Origin: Vibrio rhodolitus
GTDB taxonomy: Bacteria > Pseudomonadota > Gammaproteobacteria > Enterobacterales > Vibrionaceae
DNA length: 64,000 nucleotides
Assembly: GCF_003350325.1 (NCBI RefSeq)
Contig: NZ_QLYZ01000015.1
Span: 1 to 64,000, forward strand
Reading direction: 5' to 3'
Part shown: positions 53,567-62,243 of the stretch, piece after piece
Layout: every line of letters begins with the position of its first letter
Numbering within the stretch: position 1 is the stretch's first letter
Position numbers and translations under genes: made by a program
Notes under the pieces: generated by a model
What the model was told of the DNA's origin: nothing
What the model saw: only the letters and a program-made list of their open reading frames with translations
Database searches by the model: none

Positions 53567-53915
53567 GCTGATTTTTTATTAACAACACCATAACAACCCA
53601 CCACTTTCTGCACGAAAATCATCCGATTAACACTTACTTTAATGCGCGAAATTTCGACATAACATGTTGATCTTGCTTCCTGTTTAACTTAAAAAAATTT
53701 AGGTCAACATCAACTGTCAAGCATGCTTTGTTTAGCATATTGCATCAAGATCTCAAAATTTGCACCTCATCACACTAAATTACCGATTTTTGTAGGAAAC
53801 ATCTGTCTTGCTGCTCTTGGGGGCATTTTGTCTAATGCGGTTCATTTAGTGGATGATTTGTTAAATTAATTAACAAATATCTATTTTATTCATCTAGTTA
53901 AGAACATTAGATAAA
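53567..53915. other. Gene-free promoter region of the chitinase gene
   Basis: About 350 AT-rich bases without a gene. It holds a 7-base inverted repeat ATGTTGA/TCAACAT (53664-53670 and 53704-53710) and an AAGCATGCTT palindrome (near 53720), possible regulator sites. No strong Shine-Dalgarno sequence precedes the chitinase ATG. Confidence 0.5.
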
Positions 53916-56900
53916 ATGAAAAAAAGCACACTAACCCTAATGCCAACCGTCCTAGCGCTTGCTATTGGTATGGCATTACCAGCAGCTCAAGCTGCGGTAA
54001 GCACTGATGCAAACATCGTCGGTTCTGAAAGCCAATGGTGGAACACATACAAAGTCACTCTAACCAATGACGGTGCGAAGCCAGTTGAACTGCGCGGCGC
54101 AAAAGTTGTGTTTAAGTCAAACATCTCAATGTCAACGCCATCTTGGTCAGCACAAGGGATCAGCTACCCAGGCATGCAGTTCAGCAGCAATGCTCAAGGT
54201 GACACATTTAACAACACACTAGCTCTATCATTCGATACAGGCAGTTGGATCAAATCTCAGCTGCAAGCTGGTGACAAAATCGAACTAACACTTGGCGTTA
54301 GTGGTGTACTTGATCTAGCTCTACTTCAAGACACTGTTCGCCTAATCGCGGATGATGCAGAAGTGGGTGAACCAGAGATCTCTATCCAACTGGCTTCTCC
54401 AGTCAATGGTGCTGAGTTCACAGAAGGTCAAAACGTTGCAATGCGTGCTAACGTAACGGCAACCAATACTGAAGTGAAAACCGTAAAATTCTTCGTTGAT
54501 GGCGCACAAGTTTCAAGCCTAACGCAAGCCCCTTTCCAAGCGAACTGGAAAGCTGTAGGCGAAGGTGTTCACACTATTAAAGCAATCGTTGAAGATGAGT
54601 CAGGTCTAACTCAAGAGCAAGCAGTAAGCATTACTGTAAAAGCAGACGAAGTTGAACCACCTGTTGAACCTGAAGTGCACGAACTTACCTTCATGGCGCC
54701 AACTCAAGGTCAAACTCTGGCTGTGGGTGAAGCGACAGCAATCAAGGCTCGCGTTGATGGGGAACTTATTACTAAACTTGAGTTCTGGGCGAACGATCGC
54801 AAGCTAGGTCAGCGTGTTATTAACCCTGAGCAAGCTATTTACACTCAAACTTGGACCCCAAGTGAAGTGGGTAATGCGAACCTTAAGATTGTGGTTCTTG
54901 ATAAAGACAACCAAATCGTTAAGCAAAACGCACTTACTGTTGTGGTTGAAGAAGAAGAGAGCTTTGTAGCACCAGAAGTACGCTTCCTAGCCCCGGCAAC
55001 TGGCTCAAAGTTTGAAACGGAAGAAACAATCTCTATCTCGGTAAGCGCGACTGATGCAGACCAAGACCTATCTCAAGTGGTAGTAAAAGCGAACAACCAA
55101 GAGATCTGTAATTTCGATGCCAACACCACGCAAAGCTTCAAGTGTGATTGGCAGCCAACTCAAGCGGGCAATGTGACGCTAAAAGCGATTGCGACCGACG
55201 CACAAAACCTATCGGCAACGTCTCAAATTCGCATTACTGTTGAAGAAACAGCTGTTGAGCCGCCACCAGTAACACCACCAGGTGGCTTGTGTGCTGACTT
55301 TAACGTTTACCCAGATTGGACTCGTGGTGACCACGCAGGTGGCGGCGACATCATGGTACACAAGAACATCGCTTACTCAGCGATCTACTGGACCAAATCG
55401 ATTCCAGGTAGCGATGACTCATGGTCTCTACACCTAAACTGTGACGGTACAGAGCCTGGTACTGCGCCACTGCTATCACTACCAAACCCAATGGACCCAG
55501 TACGTCTAGAAGTTGCTGGTTGGCCAAATACGTTTGTCGTGGCTAGCCCATCAACCGATGCTCCTGCAACTATGAAAATTGCAGCAGCAAACAGCGATGC
55601 ACTGGCTGATACTGACCAACTGACTCGCGCGTTTGTGAGCATCATTGAACAAGCTGAGCTGGCAGGCACTTCATCTATCATCCTAAGCAGTGATGTACTG
55701 GATGTTGCAACAGCAGATAAAGGCGCATCATTTGGCAGCGTAGCAGTTAAGCAAGCACTAACTAATGCTATGGATATCACTGGCAGCCAACTTGATATCG
55801 ACGCTATCAATGCACTGTCTGACGATCTAAAAGGCTGGGCGCAAGCGCATAACCTAATCATCAGCACTATCGCACCTGAAGCAAGCTTCGGTTGGTCACT
55901 AAACATTGGCGACTTCGCATACGATACGCACTCTGGTCGTCAATCAGTATGGGATGAAGCGTCAGTATTTAGCGCAGACCTACTAGCAACACTTGAGCTA
56001 TACAAAGCCGACGCAGCAAACAAAGCAGACTTCGTGGTATTCACTAAGTCAGCATCAACAGTTGCACTAACAAGTGACCAATGGCACAACGCACTTGAGT
56101 ACGTGAAGCAAGTTTCTGACTACGTGAAAACGCCTGCGATGCTAGCAAATATCCCTACTGACCAAGCATCTGGTTACTTTATGGGTGATTCTGCGGGCAA
56201 ACCACAGCTACGTAAAGCAGCATTCAGCAACGTATTTGCACTAACGTTTGACCAAGATAGCCAAGCACTAACAGCGAAAATTGAAGCTTATCAAGGCGCT
56301 AAAGTACCACTTTACTACGTAGGTGAAGAGCTAGAGAAAGGCTCGTTAACTCGTATCGAAGCGCTAAACCAACAGTTAGCCGATGCTGAAAATGCAATGG
56401 ACAACGAAGCGTTCCTATACGAAACACCGCAGTCACAGTGGATTCCATCAACTGTGTACAAGTGGAACGACTTCCTAGACGGCTTAAACGCAATGCACAA
56501 CATCGGTGTTGCAGGTAACAAGTTCTGGCTAATGAACGACGAAGCGGACGATGCAACCAACATCACTTACGCTAAAGTCGCGATTGCTGCCTTCCTTGCG
56601 CAAAGTATGCAAGAGACTATCCGTTACAACGCATGTGACGAGAACAACTGGTCTGAAACTAAGTACGGCGCGCCGGCGGATTACCCAATGACCGCGAGCT
56701 GTGGTCAGCTTGGTCAGAAATACGCTGACTACGGTGTTAACCCAGTATCTGGCTTAGACCATGCTTACTCTTGTCCGCGTGACAACAAGATGGAAGTGAG
56801 CGCGCTAACTCACGCTAAGTGGTACGGTGCACCTGCGCCAGTATTTGCAGCACCTGATGCTGTACTAGAAGAGCGTGGTCTACTGGTTAACGGCGCAGCA

Positions 56901-57542
56901 GGTCGTTGGACTAACAACGGTCACTGTAACGATGTTCCAGAGCAAGTTGATACTTCTAAGCAAGTTTGGGAACGTGATAACTGTAAGATTTACGTTGGTC
57001 AAAAAGCAGGCAGCTTCATTTGGGATGGCAGCAGTGAAGAGAGCGTTGAAGGCTGTGGCTGGTGGGGTCGTGGTGTAATCCAGACAACAGGTCGTCAAAA
57101 CTTCGGTACGCTAAACCACTACCTAGGTCGTTCACATGTTGATCCTGAAACTATCGGTAAAACCATTGACGGTGTAACCGTTGAAGCGCCACCAGCGAAC
57201 CCGCTATACGCTGAACTTGATTTCTGTTCAAACCCAGGTTTGATCTGTAGTTCAGAAGAGAACAAAGAGATCAAGTGGATTGCAGGTCTATTCTACTGGG
57301 TAACGTCAGTACAGGCTTACAATGACGAAGGCGGTCAATACGCAGATTGGAACTACTACAACGAACTTAAGAAATACGTTGATAGCGGTCTGCAAGGCTC
57401 TCAGTTCATCGATGACGTATCAGGTATCGTTAACCGTGGCTGTCCTGACCTAACATGTACCACTGGTGATGTTCACAACGTGAAAGAGCGTCGTGAGAAC
57501 TTCAAGCTAGTGCTACAAAAACTTGGTCTTGACCCAAAATAA
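53916..57542 (+). CDS. Secreted modular GH19-type chitinase
   Basis: A 1208-residue secreted enzyme. Domain order: Sec signal peptide (1-26, ending PAAQA); a beta-sandwich carbohydrate-binding-like domain (27-145); three Ig-like domains (about 150-245, 252-345 and 350-445, each beginning xFxAPxxGxxF-like); a chitin-binding CBM5/12-like module (about 455-515, YPDWTRGD...YWT...W); an unrecognised domain (about 525-840); and a C-terminal GH19/lysozyme-like catalytic domain (about 842-1208). There AAFLAQSMQETIRYN near 890 corresponds to the GH19 HET region with His replaced by Gln and Glu kept, and WWGRGVIQTTGRQNF near 1048 is the other signature. Predicted to degrade chitin outside the cell. Substrate preference is not proven. 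Confidence 0.88.
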   Translation: MKKSTLTLMPTVLALAIGMALPAAQAAVSTDANIVGSESQWWNTYKVTLTNDGAKPVELRGAKVVFKSNISMSTPSWSAQGISYPGMQFSSNAQGDTFNNTLALSFDTGSWIKSQLQAGDKIELTLGVSGVLDLALLQDTVRLIADDAEVGEPEISIQLASPVNGAEFTEGQNVAMRANVTATNTEVKTVKFFVDGAQVSSLTQAPFQANWKAVGEGVHTIKAIVEDESGLTQEQAVSITVKADEVEPPVEPEVHELTFMAPTQGQTLAVGEATAIKARVDGELITKLEFWANDRKLGQRVINPEQAIYTQTWTPSEVGNANLKIVVLDKDNQIVKQNALTVVVEEEESFVAPEVRFLAPATGSKFETEETISISVSATDADQDLSQVVVKANNQEICNFDANTTQSFKCDWQPTQAGNVTLKAIATDAQNLSATSQIRITVEETAVEPPPVTPPGGLCADFNVYPDWTRGDHAGGGDIMVHKNIAYSAIYWTKSIPGSDDSWSLHLNCDGTEPGTAPLLSLPNPMDPVRLEVAGWPNTFVVASPSTDAPATMKIAAANSDALADTDQLTRAFVSIIEQAELAGTSSIILSSDVLDVATADKGASFGSVAVKQALTNAMDITGSQLDIDAINALSDDLKGWAQAHNLIISTIAPEASFGWSLNIGDFAYDTHSGRQSVWDEASVFSADLLATLELYKADAANKADFVVFTKSASTVALTSDQWHNALEYVKQVSDYVKTPAMLANIPTDQASGYFMGDSAGKPQLRKAAFSNVFALTFDQDSQALTAKIEAYQGAKVPLYYVGEELEKGSLTRIEALNQQLADAENAMDNEAFLYETPQSQWIPSTVYKWNDFLDGLNAMHNIGVAGNKFWLMNDEADDATNITYAKVAIAAFLAQSMQETIRYNACDENNWSETKYGAPADYPMTASCGQLGQKYADYGVNPVSGLDHAYSCPRDNKMEVSALTHAKWYGAPAPVFAAPDAVLEERGLLVNGAAGRWTNNGHCNDVPEQVDTSKQVWERDNCKIYVGQKAGSFIWDGSSEESVEGCGWWGRGVIQTTGRQNFGTLNHYLGRSHVDPETIGKTIDGVTVEAPPANPLYAELDFCSNPGLICSSEENKEIKWIAGLFYWVTSVQAYNDEGGQYADWNYYNELKKYVDSGLQGSQFIDDVSGIVNRGCPDLTCTTGDVHNVKERRENFKLVLQKLGLDPK

Positions 57543-57565
57543 TCACACTTAATTAAGTGCTTTTG

Positions 57566-57595
57566 AGCCCAGCCTAACCACTGGGCTTTTTTATT
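57566..57595 (+). terminator. Terminator after chitinase
   Basis: AGCCCAG and CTGGGCT form a 7-base stem around CCTAACCA, followed by TTTTTATTTT. A CACTTAATTAAGTG palindrome lies just before it (57546-57559). Confidence 0.9.
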
Positions 57596-57751
57596 TTCAC
57601 ATATTCTCTCTTTCTCATAGCTTTAACTCAAAAAAAACAAACAGAAATGCTCATATGAAATTACTTTTCATTGCATTTGAGCCTTTTTGTCACTTAAAAT
57701 CTCACAAAAGCAACTATCATTGTGTCTATCAGCTCAACAAAGGAAAACACA

Positions 57752-58282
57752 ATGAAACGTACAATTATCACAGCAGCACTACTTCTCGCATCGTTTACCA
57801 GCTCAGCGATGACACTAACCAGCCAAGATATTCAAGAAGGTTCACGTATGGCTGACACTTTTGCCTTCAACGGATTCGGCTGCAGTGGCGATAACATGTC
57901 ACCTCACTTAAGTTGGAAAGATGTACCTGCTGGGACAAAAAGTTTTGCGATTACAGCCTACGATCCAGACGCACCAACGGGCAGTGGTTGGTGGCACTGG
58001 GTAGCTTTAGATATTCCAGCCTCAGTTAAATCGATTGAGCAAGGCGCATCTAGTAAAGATCTTAAAGCAAAACAGATGAAAAATGACTATGGCGTAACAG
58101 GTTTTGGTGGCGTTTGCCCACCAAAAGGTGATGGCATGCATCGCTACCAATTTACAGTATGGGCAATGCCAACTGAAAAACTTGAGATCCCTCAAGGTGC
58201 ATCAAACGCTTTAATTGGTTTTATGCTTAACGCCAATGCGCTTGATAAAGCAACCCTTACTGCAACTTATGTCAACGAGTAA
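57752..58282 (+). CDS. Secreted PEBP (YbhB/YbcL family) protein
   Basis: Phosphatidylethanolamine-binding-protein fold, YbhB/YbcL type. A signal peptide is visible (MKRTIITAALLLASFTSSAM), so unlike E. coli YbhB it is probably periplasmic. Family core segments are FGCSGDNMSPHLSWKDVPAGTKSFAITAYDPDAPT (residues 35-70), WWHWVALDIPA, and GFGGVCPPKGDGMHRYQFTVWA near 118. 176 residues. AAAGGAAAA precedes the ATG. The AraC regulator 27 bases downstream is probably cotranscribed. Confidence 0.88.
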   Translation: MKRTIITAALLLASFTSSAMTLTSQDIQEGSRMADTFAFNGFGCSGDNMSPHLSWKDVPAGTKSFAITAYDPDAPTGSGWWHWVALDIPASVKSIEQGASSKDLKAKQMKNDYGVTGFGGVCPPKGDGMHRYQFTVWAMPTEKLEIPQGASNALIGFMLNANALDKATLTATYVNE

Positions 58283-58309
58283 TGACATTACTAACTACCA
58301 GAGGCAGAC

Positions 58310-59080
58310 ATGAATAAACCTTTAGTCCATACGGTTCATTATCGCGGGAAACGCGAGCAACCACTGAACAATGTGTTTATTCATGCCCCAACTATCATCT
58401 GGGTCGACCAGGGCTTTAAAAAGCTCTGGTGGCATGAACAGAATTTAGAATTTAATCGAGCCAACTGGATCTTGGTGCCTGCAGGGCAATACCTGACCTT
58501 CGTTAACACGCCAGAACAAAAGCTGTTTCACTCACGCGCAATGGCACTCAATCTGCCACCACCAAAAGATTGGCTTGAACCTGAAAAGGCTATTGAGCCT
58601 AATAACTTTCCACAGATTGCCACTACACCACAGTTAGAGTATTGCTTTGAATTAGTCAGTGAGATGGGTAATAAAGGCTTGTCTTATCAAACACAAAAGC
58701 AATTATTACTCGGCTTCTACGCTGAGTTACGTGAGATGGGTGCGCTGACTAAGCTATTTCCTAATAACCAGCAGATGGTACGGGACAAACTTGCCAATTA
58801 CTTAAGCTCAGCACCGGGTGATGACCACCGGATTGAAGTCGCAGCAAGTCACCTTGCGATGAGTCGCGCAAGCCTTGCACGTAAACTGACAGCAGAAGGC
58901 TCAAGCTTTAGGGAAGTACTAGCGGAGATCCGCATGAATCATGCGATTTATTTACTGCAACAAGACTTTAGCCAAATGGAAACCGCGCTTGCTTGTGGTT
59001 ATCAATCTGAAGCGCGATTTAGTCAGCGTTTTAAGCAACAGTTTGGTATCACTCCGCATCAATACAAGGGAACGTTATAG
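58310..59080 (+). CDS. AraC-family transcription regulator
   Basis: Regulator with an N-terminal cupin-like ligand domain (about 1-140) and a C-terminal AraC DNA-binding domain of two helix-turn-helix units (about 160-256; RIEVAASHLAMSRASLARKLTAEG and ETALACGYQSEARFSQRFKQQFGITPHQYK). 256 residues. AGAGGCAGAC precedes the ATG. It follows the PEBP gene by 27 bases, so it may respond to a signal linked to that protein. Ligand is unknown. Confidence 0.9.
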   Translation: MNKPLVHTVHYRGKREQPLNNVFIHAPTIIWVDQGFKKLWWHEQNLEFNRANWILVPAGQYLTFVNTPEQKLFHSRAMALNLPPPKDWLEPEKAIEPNNFPQIATTPQLEYCFELVSEMGNKGLSYQTQKQLLLGFYAELREMGALTKLFPNNQQMVRDKLANYLSSAPGDDHRIEVAASHLAMSRASLARKLTAEGSSFREVLAEIRMNHAIYLLQQDFSQMETALACGYQSEARFSQRFKQQFGITPHQYKGTL

Positions 59081-59082
59081 CG

Positions 59083-59460
59083 TCATCCTAAAACGTACTC
59101 ACTGATGATTCGGTTAAACTGAACAATATCGAACGCACCTTTAATTTCAAAGCGGACTCGCCCTACTTCACTTAAGTACAGTTCAATTTCACAATCCAAG
59201 TCGAAGGTGCCTGAGGTTTCTATCGAGAATGCATTCACCTTGCTGTAAGGTAAAGAGGTGTAATCGACTTTCGAACCTGTCAAACCTTGCACATTTGCCG
59301 CAATCACACGCTTGTTGGTGAAGACCACCTGATCTCGCACGGTTTTAAACACCGCAACAATCTCTTCACCATTGATAAGGAACTTGTGAAAATCCTCACG
59401 CGCCTTGGCTATTTCTATCGGTTTCAACTTAAATACTGACGAATTCTTAAAATCAATCAT
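59083..59460 (-). CDS. Bacterial PH-domain protein
   Basis: Small cytoplasmic protein with a bacterial PH-like domain of the YokE/DUF1696 type: FHKFLINGEEIVAVFKTVRDQVVFTNKRVIAAN (residues 26-58), YTSLPYSKVNAFSIETSGTFDLDCEIELYL, then a C-terminal helix. 125 residues. AAAGGATAA precedes the ATG. The biological role is unknown. It converges on the AraC gene with only two bases between their stop codons. Confidence 0.82.
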   Translation of the reverse strand: MIDFKNSSVFKLKPIEIAKAREDFHKFLINGEEIVAVFKTVRDQVVFTNKRVIAANVQGLTGSKVDYTSLPYSKVNAFSIETSGTFDLDCEIELYLSEVGRVRFEIKGAFDIVQFNRIISEYVLG

Positions 59461-59607
59461 TGAGTTATCCTTTCTAGTTATTCATCTGGCAGATAGCCAA
59501 TATACGCCACAGCCAGCGTGATAGTAGCTCAAATATCAATTATTGAGCGTAACTTAGCGCTATTTTGAGTACACTGGGTAAGAGTCCCGTCCAAGCAGGC
59601 ATTTAGA

Positions 59608-60558
59608 TTGAACAACATAAACCAACTTACCTTTGCTAGCTGTAATCTATTTAATTTTATTGAGCCACCTAATGCCTTCTATGATTTTGAAAACATCTAT
59701 GAAACTGAGGGGTGGCAAGCAAAGTGTCAGTGGACCAAACAGCAAGTTGAAGCGCTTAACGCTGATATTGTTGGTATTCAAGAAGTGTTTAGTATCAAGG
59801 CGGCAAAAGCCTTGTTTGCCGAGTTGGGTTTTCACCACTTTGTCACCGTGGATCACCCTAGCGTAGAAAGTGACTATATCTATAGCCAGCCCGTGGTGGC
59901 TTTAGCGTCCAAATATCCAATTACGCAATTTGGTGCCGTTACACCACCTAGTGAGATCACTGAGCATTACGCAACGACTTTACCTAGTTTTAGCCGTAAG
60001 CCTATTTTCGCCGTTATTGATGTCCCCGAGCTTGGGCATATTGCTATGTATGTATGCCACTTAAAATCCCAGCGCGCGGCTGACAGCTTAACTGGTGAGA
60101 ATCCCTACCCGATTGTTGGGCAATGGCTTTCATCGCAGCAAAGAGGTTGGGAGGCATTGATGTTACGTGTTTTTATGGAGCAGCAATACCACAAATCGCC
60201 CATTCCAACTGTGCTGGTTGGTGATATGAACCAATCGCTTACCACTCACATCACCAATCTGTTGGTACAAAATAGTGATACATCACTTAGTTCATTAAGT
60301 CTCAAAGACAGTTGGGAGATCTTCTGTACCAATCAGCCAGAGGAAGAGCGTAAGCCAACCCACTACCACTTTGCTAAGGGCAATGTGCTGGATTACATCT
60401 TGTTCTCTGCCGAGTTCGACAGCAGCTCTCCCTACTCACTGGCGGATATCGAGCGCTATCAAGTCATTGATCAACACCTCGTCAATCCAATCTATGAACG
60501 TGACAAGTATGCCAGCGATCACGCCTTTATCGCTGTCACCACCAGATTTATCTTATGA
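59608..60558 (+). CDS. Endonuclease/exonuclease/phosphatase family protein
   Basis: Mg-dependent phosphoesterase fold. Active-site segments are TFASCNLFNFIEP with Asn near the start, DIVGIQEVFSI with the metal-binding Glu near residue 56, YVCHLKSQRA near 153, LVGDMNQS near 204 and the C-terminal SDHAFIAVTT near 306 with the catalytic His. 316 residues, no signal peptide. The TTG at 59608 is used because no ATG lies nearby. Substrate could be DNA, nucleotides or phospholipids; context does not decide. Confidence 0.85.
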   Translation: MNNINQLTFASCNLFNFIEPPNAFYDFENIYETEGWQAKCQWTKQQVEALNADIVGIQEVFSIKAAKALFAELGFHHFVTVDHPSVESDYIYSQPVVALASKYPITQFGAVTPPSEITEHYATTLPSFSRKPIFAVIDVPELGHIAMYVCHLKSQRAADSLTGENPYPIVGQWLSSQQRGWEALMLRVFMEQQYHKSPIPTVLVGDMNQSLTTHITNLLVQNSDTSLSSLSLKDSWEIFCTNQPEEERKPTHYHFAKGNVLDYILFSAEFDSSSPYSLADIERYQVIDQHLVNPIYERDKYASDHAFIAVTTRFIL

Positions 60559-60595
60559 TGTCTGGCATCTCGGCTCACACAACTAAAATATCAGG

Positions 60596-61966
60596 CTAGA
60601 TAGGCTCAAAACGCGCATTAAAGAATCTCAACCACTTTGGCTCGTAACTGAAAACTAAGCCTTGGATCTGTTCTCGATTTTGATAATGATCTGCCACTCT
60701 TTCGGCGATCTCATCCATATGTGAGTAGGTATAAACGCGGCGTGGAATGGTCAAACGCACCGTCTCAAGTGTATGTTCTTCTGGCTTACCCGCTGAAACA
60801 ACCCCGCGCTCCATGGCTCGGATACCTGTATGCAGATAAAGACTTGCGGCTAAGCTTTGTGCTGGAAGTTGCTCAAGCGATAGATGCTGACAATAACGCT
60901 TGGCATCTAAAAATACTGCGTGACCACCAACTGGCTCCACAATCGGTACGCCTGCACTCTTTAGCTTTTCACCCAAATAACGCACCTGCTTTACCCGATG
61001 CTCGATGTAATCATGACGGATAGAATCCCGAAAACCAGTGGCTATCGCTTTGCGCATACCTTGCAGCATCGCTTGGGTATCTTGATCTATCGATGTAGGC
61101 ATACCTGAATAAAGCATGATCAGATCAGAAGCTTCGTAAAACAGCGCCTCATCGTTAAAACACAAGATCCCACCGCTACTCACCATACACTCTTTATTGC
61201 TGCCATTAATCACGCAGCCGTCGGCATAGCTAAGCATCTCTAACACGATCTGCTCTATTGGCATCTCTGCATAGCCAAGCTCTTGCTCTTGGATAAAGAA
61301 GGCGTTTTCTACACAATGTGTCGCCTCAACAAACAGTAAGATCTGATTTTGTTTGGCGATCTGGCTAACTGCACGAATATTCTCTAGCGATACAGCTTGC
61401 CCACCCACGCCATTGACCGTCGCTGAAAGGCGAATATAGGCAATGTTGTCTGCGCCGTGATCCTCAATCTGTTGTGCCAGTTTATCTAGATCGATATTGC
61501 CCTTAAACGGTATGTTAAGCTCAGTTTGATAGGCTTGATCCGCAATCACATCAACAAAACCACCACCTTGGTTTTCGATATGGAAACGATGGCTCGCCGA
61601 GCACGTATTGCCCAATACACGCTGACCATGCTCAATGGTTAGCATCGATAATAAGCTTTCTGCACTGCGTGACTTTTGCGTGGCAATAACATGTTTAAAG
61701 CCATATAGCTCGCGGATAGTTTGCTCTAATGGGCAAACTTTATCCGTAATGGAGTCCCCATGGTCACGAAACATCATATTTGCCCACTGACGAGCGCTAA
61801 TCGAGCTGGTCCTCGAATCTGTTAGGAGGTCAAAATAGGCATCTTTGCTACTGAGTAGAAAAGTGTTGTAGCCAGCTTCTGCCAATTTATTTTCCCGCTC
61901 AGTACGGTCGAGAATAGCAACAGTTTCAACTGCTTTGATACGAAACGGTTCTGCTGGAAAAGTCAT
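60596..61966 (-). CDS. Tyrosine phenol-lyase-like PLP beta-eliminating lyase with altered active site
   Basis: PLP fold-type I protein of the tryptophanase/tyrosine phenol-lyase family. The C-terminal third (HRVKQVRYLGEKL...GVPIVEPVGGHAVFLDAKR...ETVRLTIPRRVYTYSHM...YEPKWLRFFNARF) is very like tyrosine phenol-lyase. The PLP lysine is kept (GSNKEC near residue 260) but with a one-residue insertion beside it. By alignment from memory, Tyr71 is replaced by Asp/Ser, the PLP-ring Asp214 by Glu, and Arg217 by His (EATHCVENAFF). Arg381 and Met379 (AMERG) are kept. 456 residues. The altered positions suggest a different substrate or reduced activity, so the name tnaA or tpl would be misleading. Confidence 0.85.
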   Translation of the reverse strand: MTFPAEPFRIKAVETVAILDRTERENKLAEAGYNTFLLSSKDAYFDLLTDSRTSSISARQWANMMFRDHGDSITDKVCPLEQTIRELYGFKHVIATQKSRSAESLLSMLTIEHGQRVLGNTCSASHRFHIENQGGGFVDVIADQAYQTELNIPFKGNIDLDKLAQQIEDHGADNIAYIRLSATVNGVGGQAVSLENIRAVSQIAKQNQILLFVEATHCVENAFFIQEQELGYAEMPIEQIVLEMLSYADGCVINGSNKECMVSSGGILCFNDEALFYEASDLIMLYSGMPTSIDQDTQAMLQGMRKAIATGFRDSIRHDYIEHRVKQVRYLGEKLKSAGVPIVEPVGGHAVFLDAKRYCQHLSLEQLPAQSLAASLYLHTGIRAMERGVVSAGKPEEHTLETVRLTIPRRVYTYSHMDEIAERVADHYQNREQIQGLVFSYEPKWLRFFNARFEPI

Positions 61967-62243
61967 TTATAATACCCTAACGTTTTTATATAGATTGAGA
62001 GGTAACGGGAAACGTATTCTCACGATTAGCGCATTGCATACAACTACCCAGATCATAGAAATGCAAGCGCAAGCATTGCTCGCTCAAGATACTTGATCCA
62101 GCTCTCAATCAGCATAGCGTTCGTTTACCTTATTCGCCCAACTCGTAACATCGTCTTAATAGAATCCGTGCAAATCGAACTGACGAAGAATAGCGTTGCA
62201 AACCTATTTTCCAGTAGACTATAGAGCAAATCATCAAGCCAAC
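61967..62243. other. Divergent intergenic region before Cys-rich gene
   Basis: About 277 bases between the lyase gene and the next gene. Two GCAAGCG-like segments occur near 62060-62090, and no strong operator was recognised. A TTG-started extension of the next gene (from 62196) lies at its end. Confidence 0.4.

Noticed and set aside
60596..61966. Tryptophanase (tnaA) name
   Set aside because: Several active-site residues differ and the C-terminus is closer to tyrosine phenol-lyase, so a substrate name is not justified.
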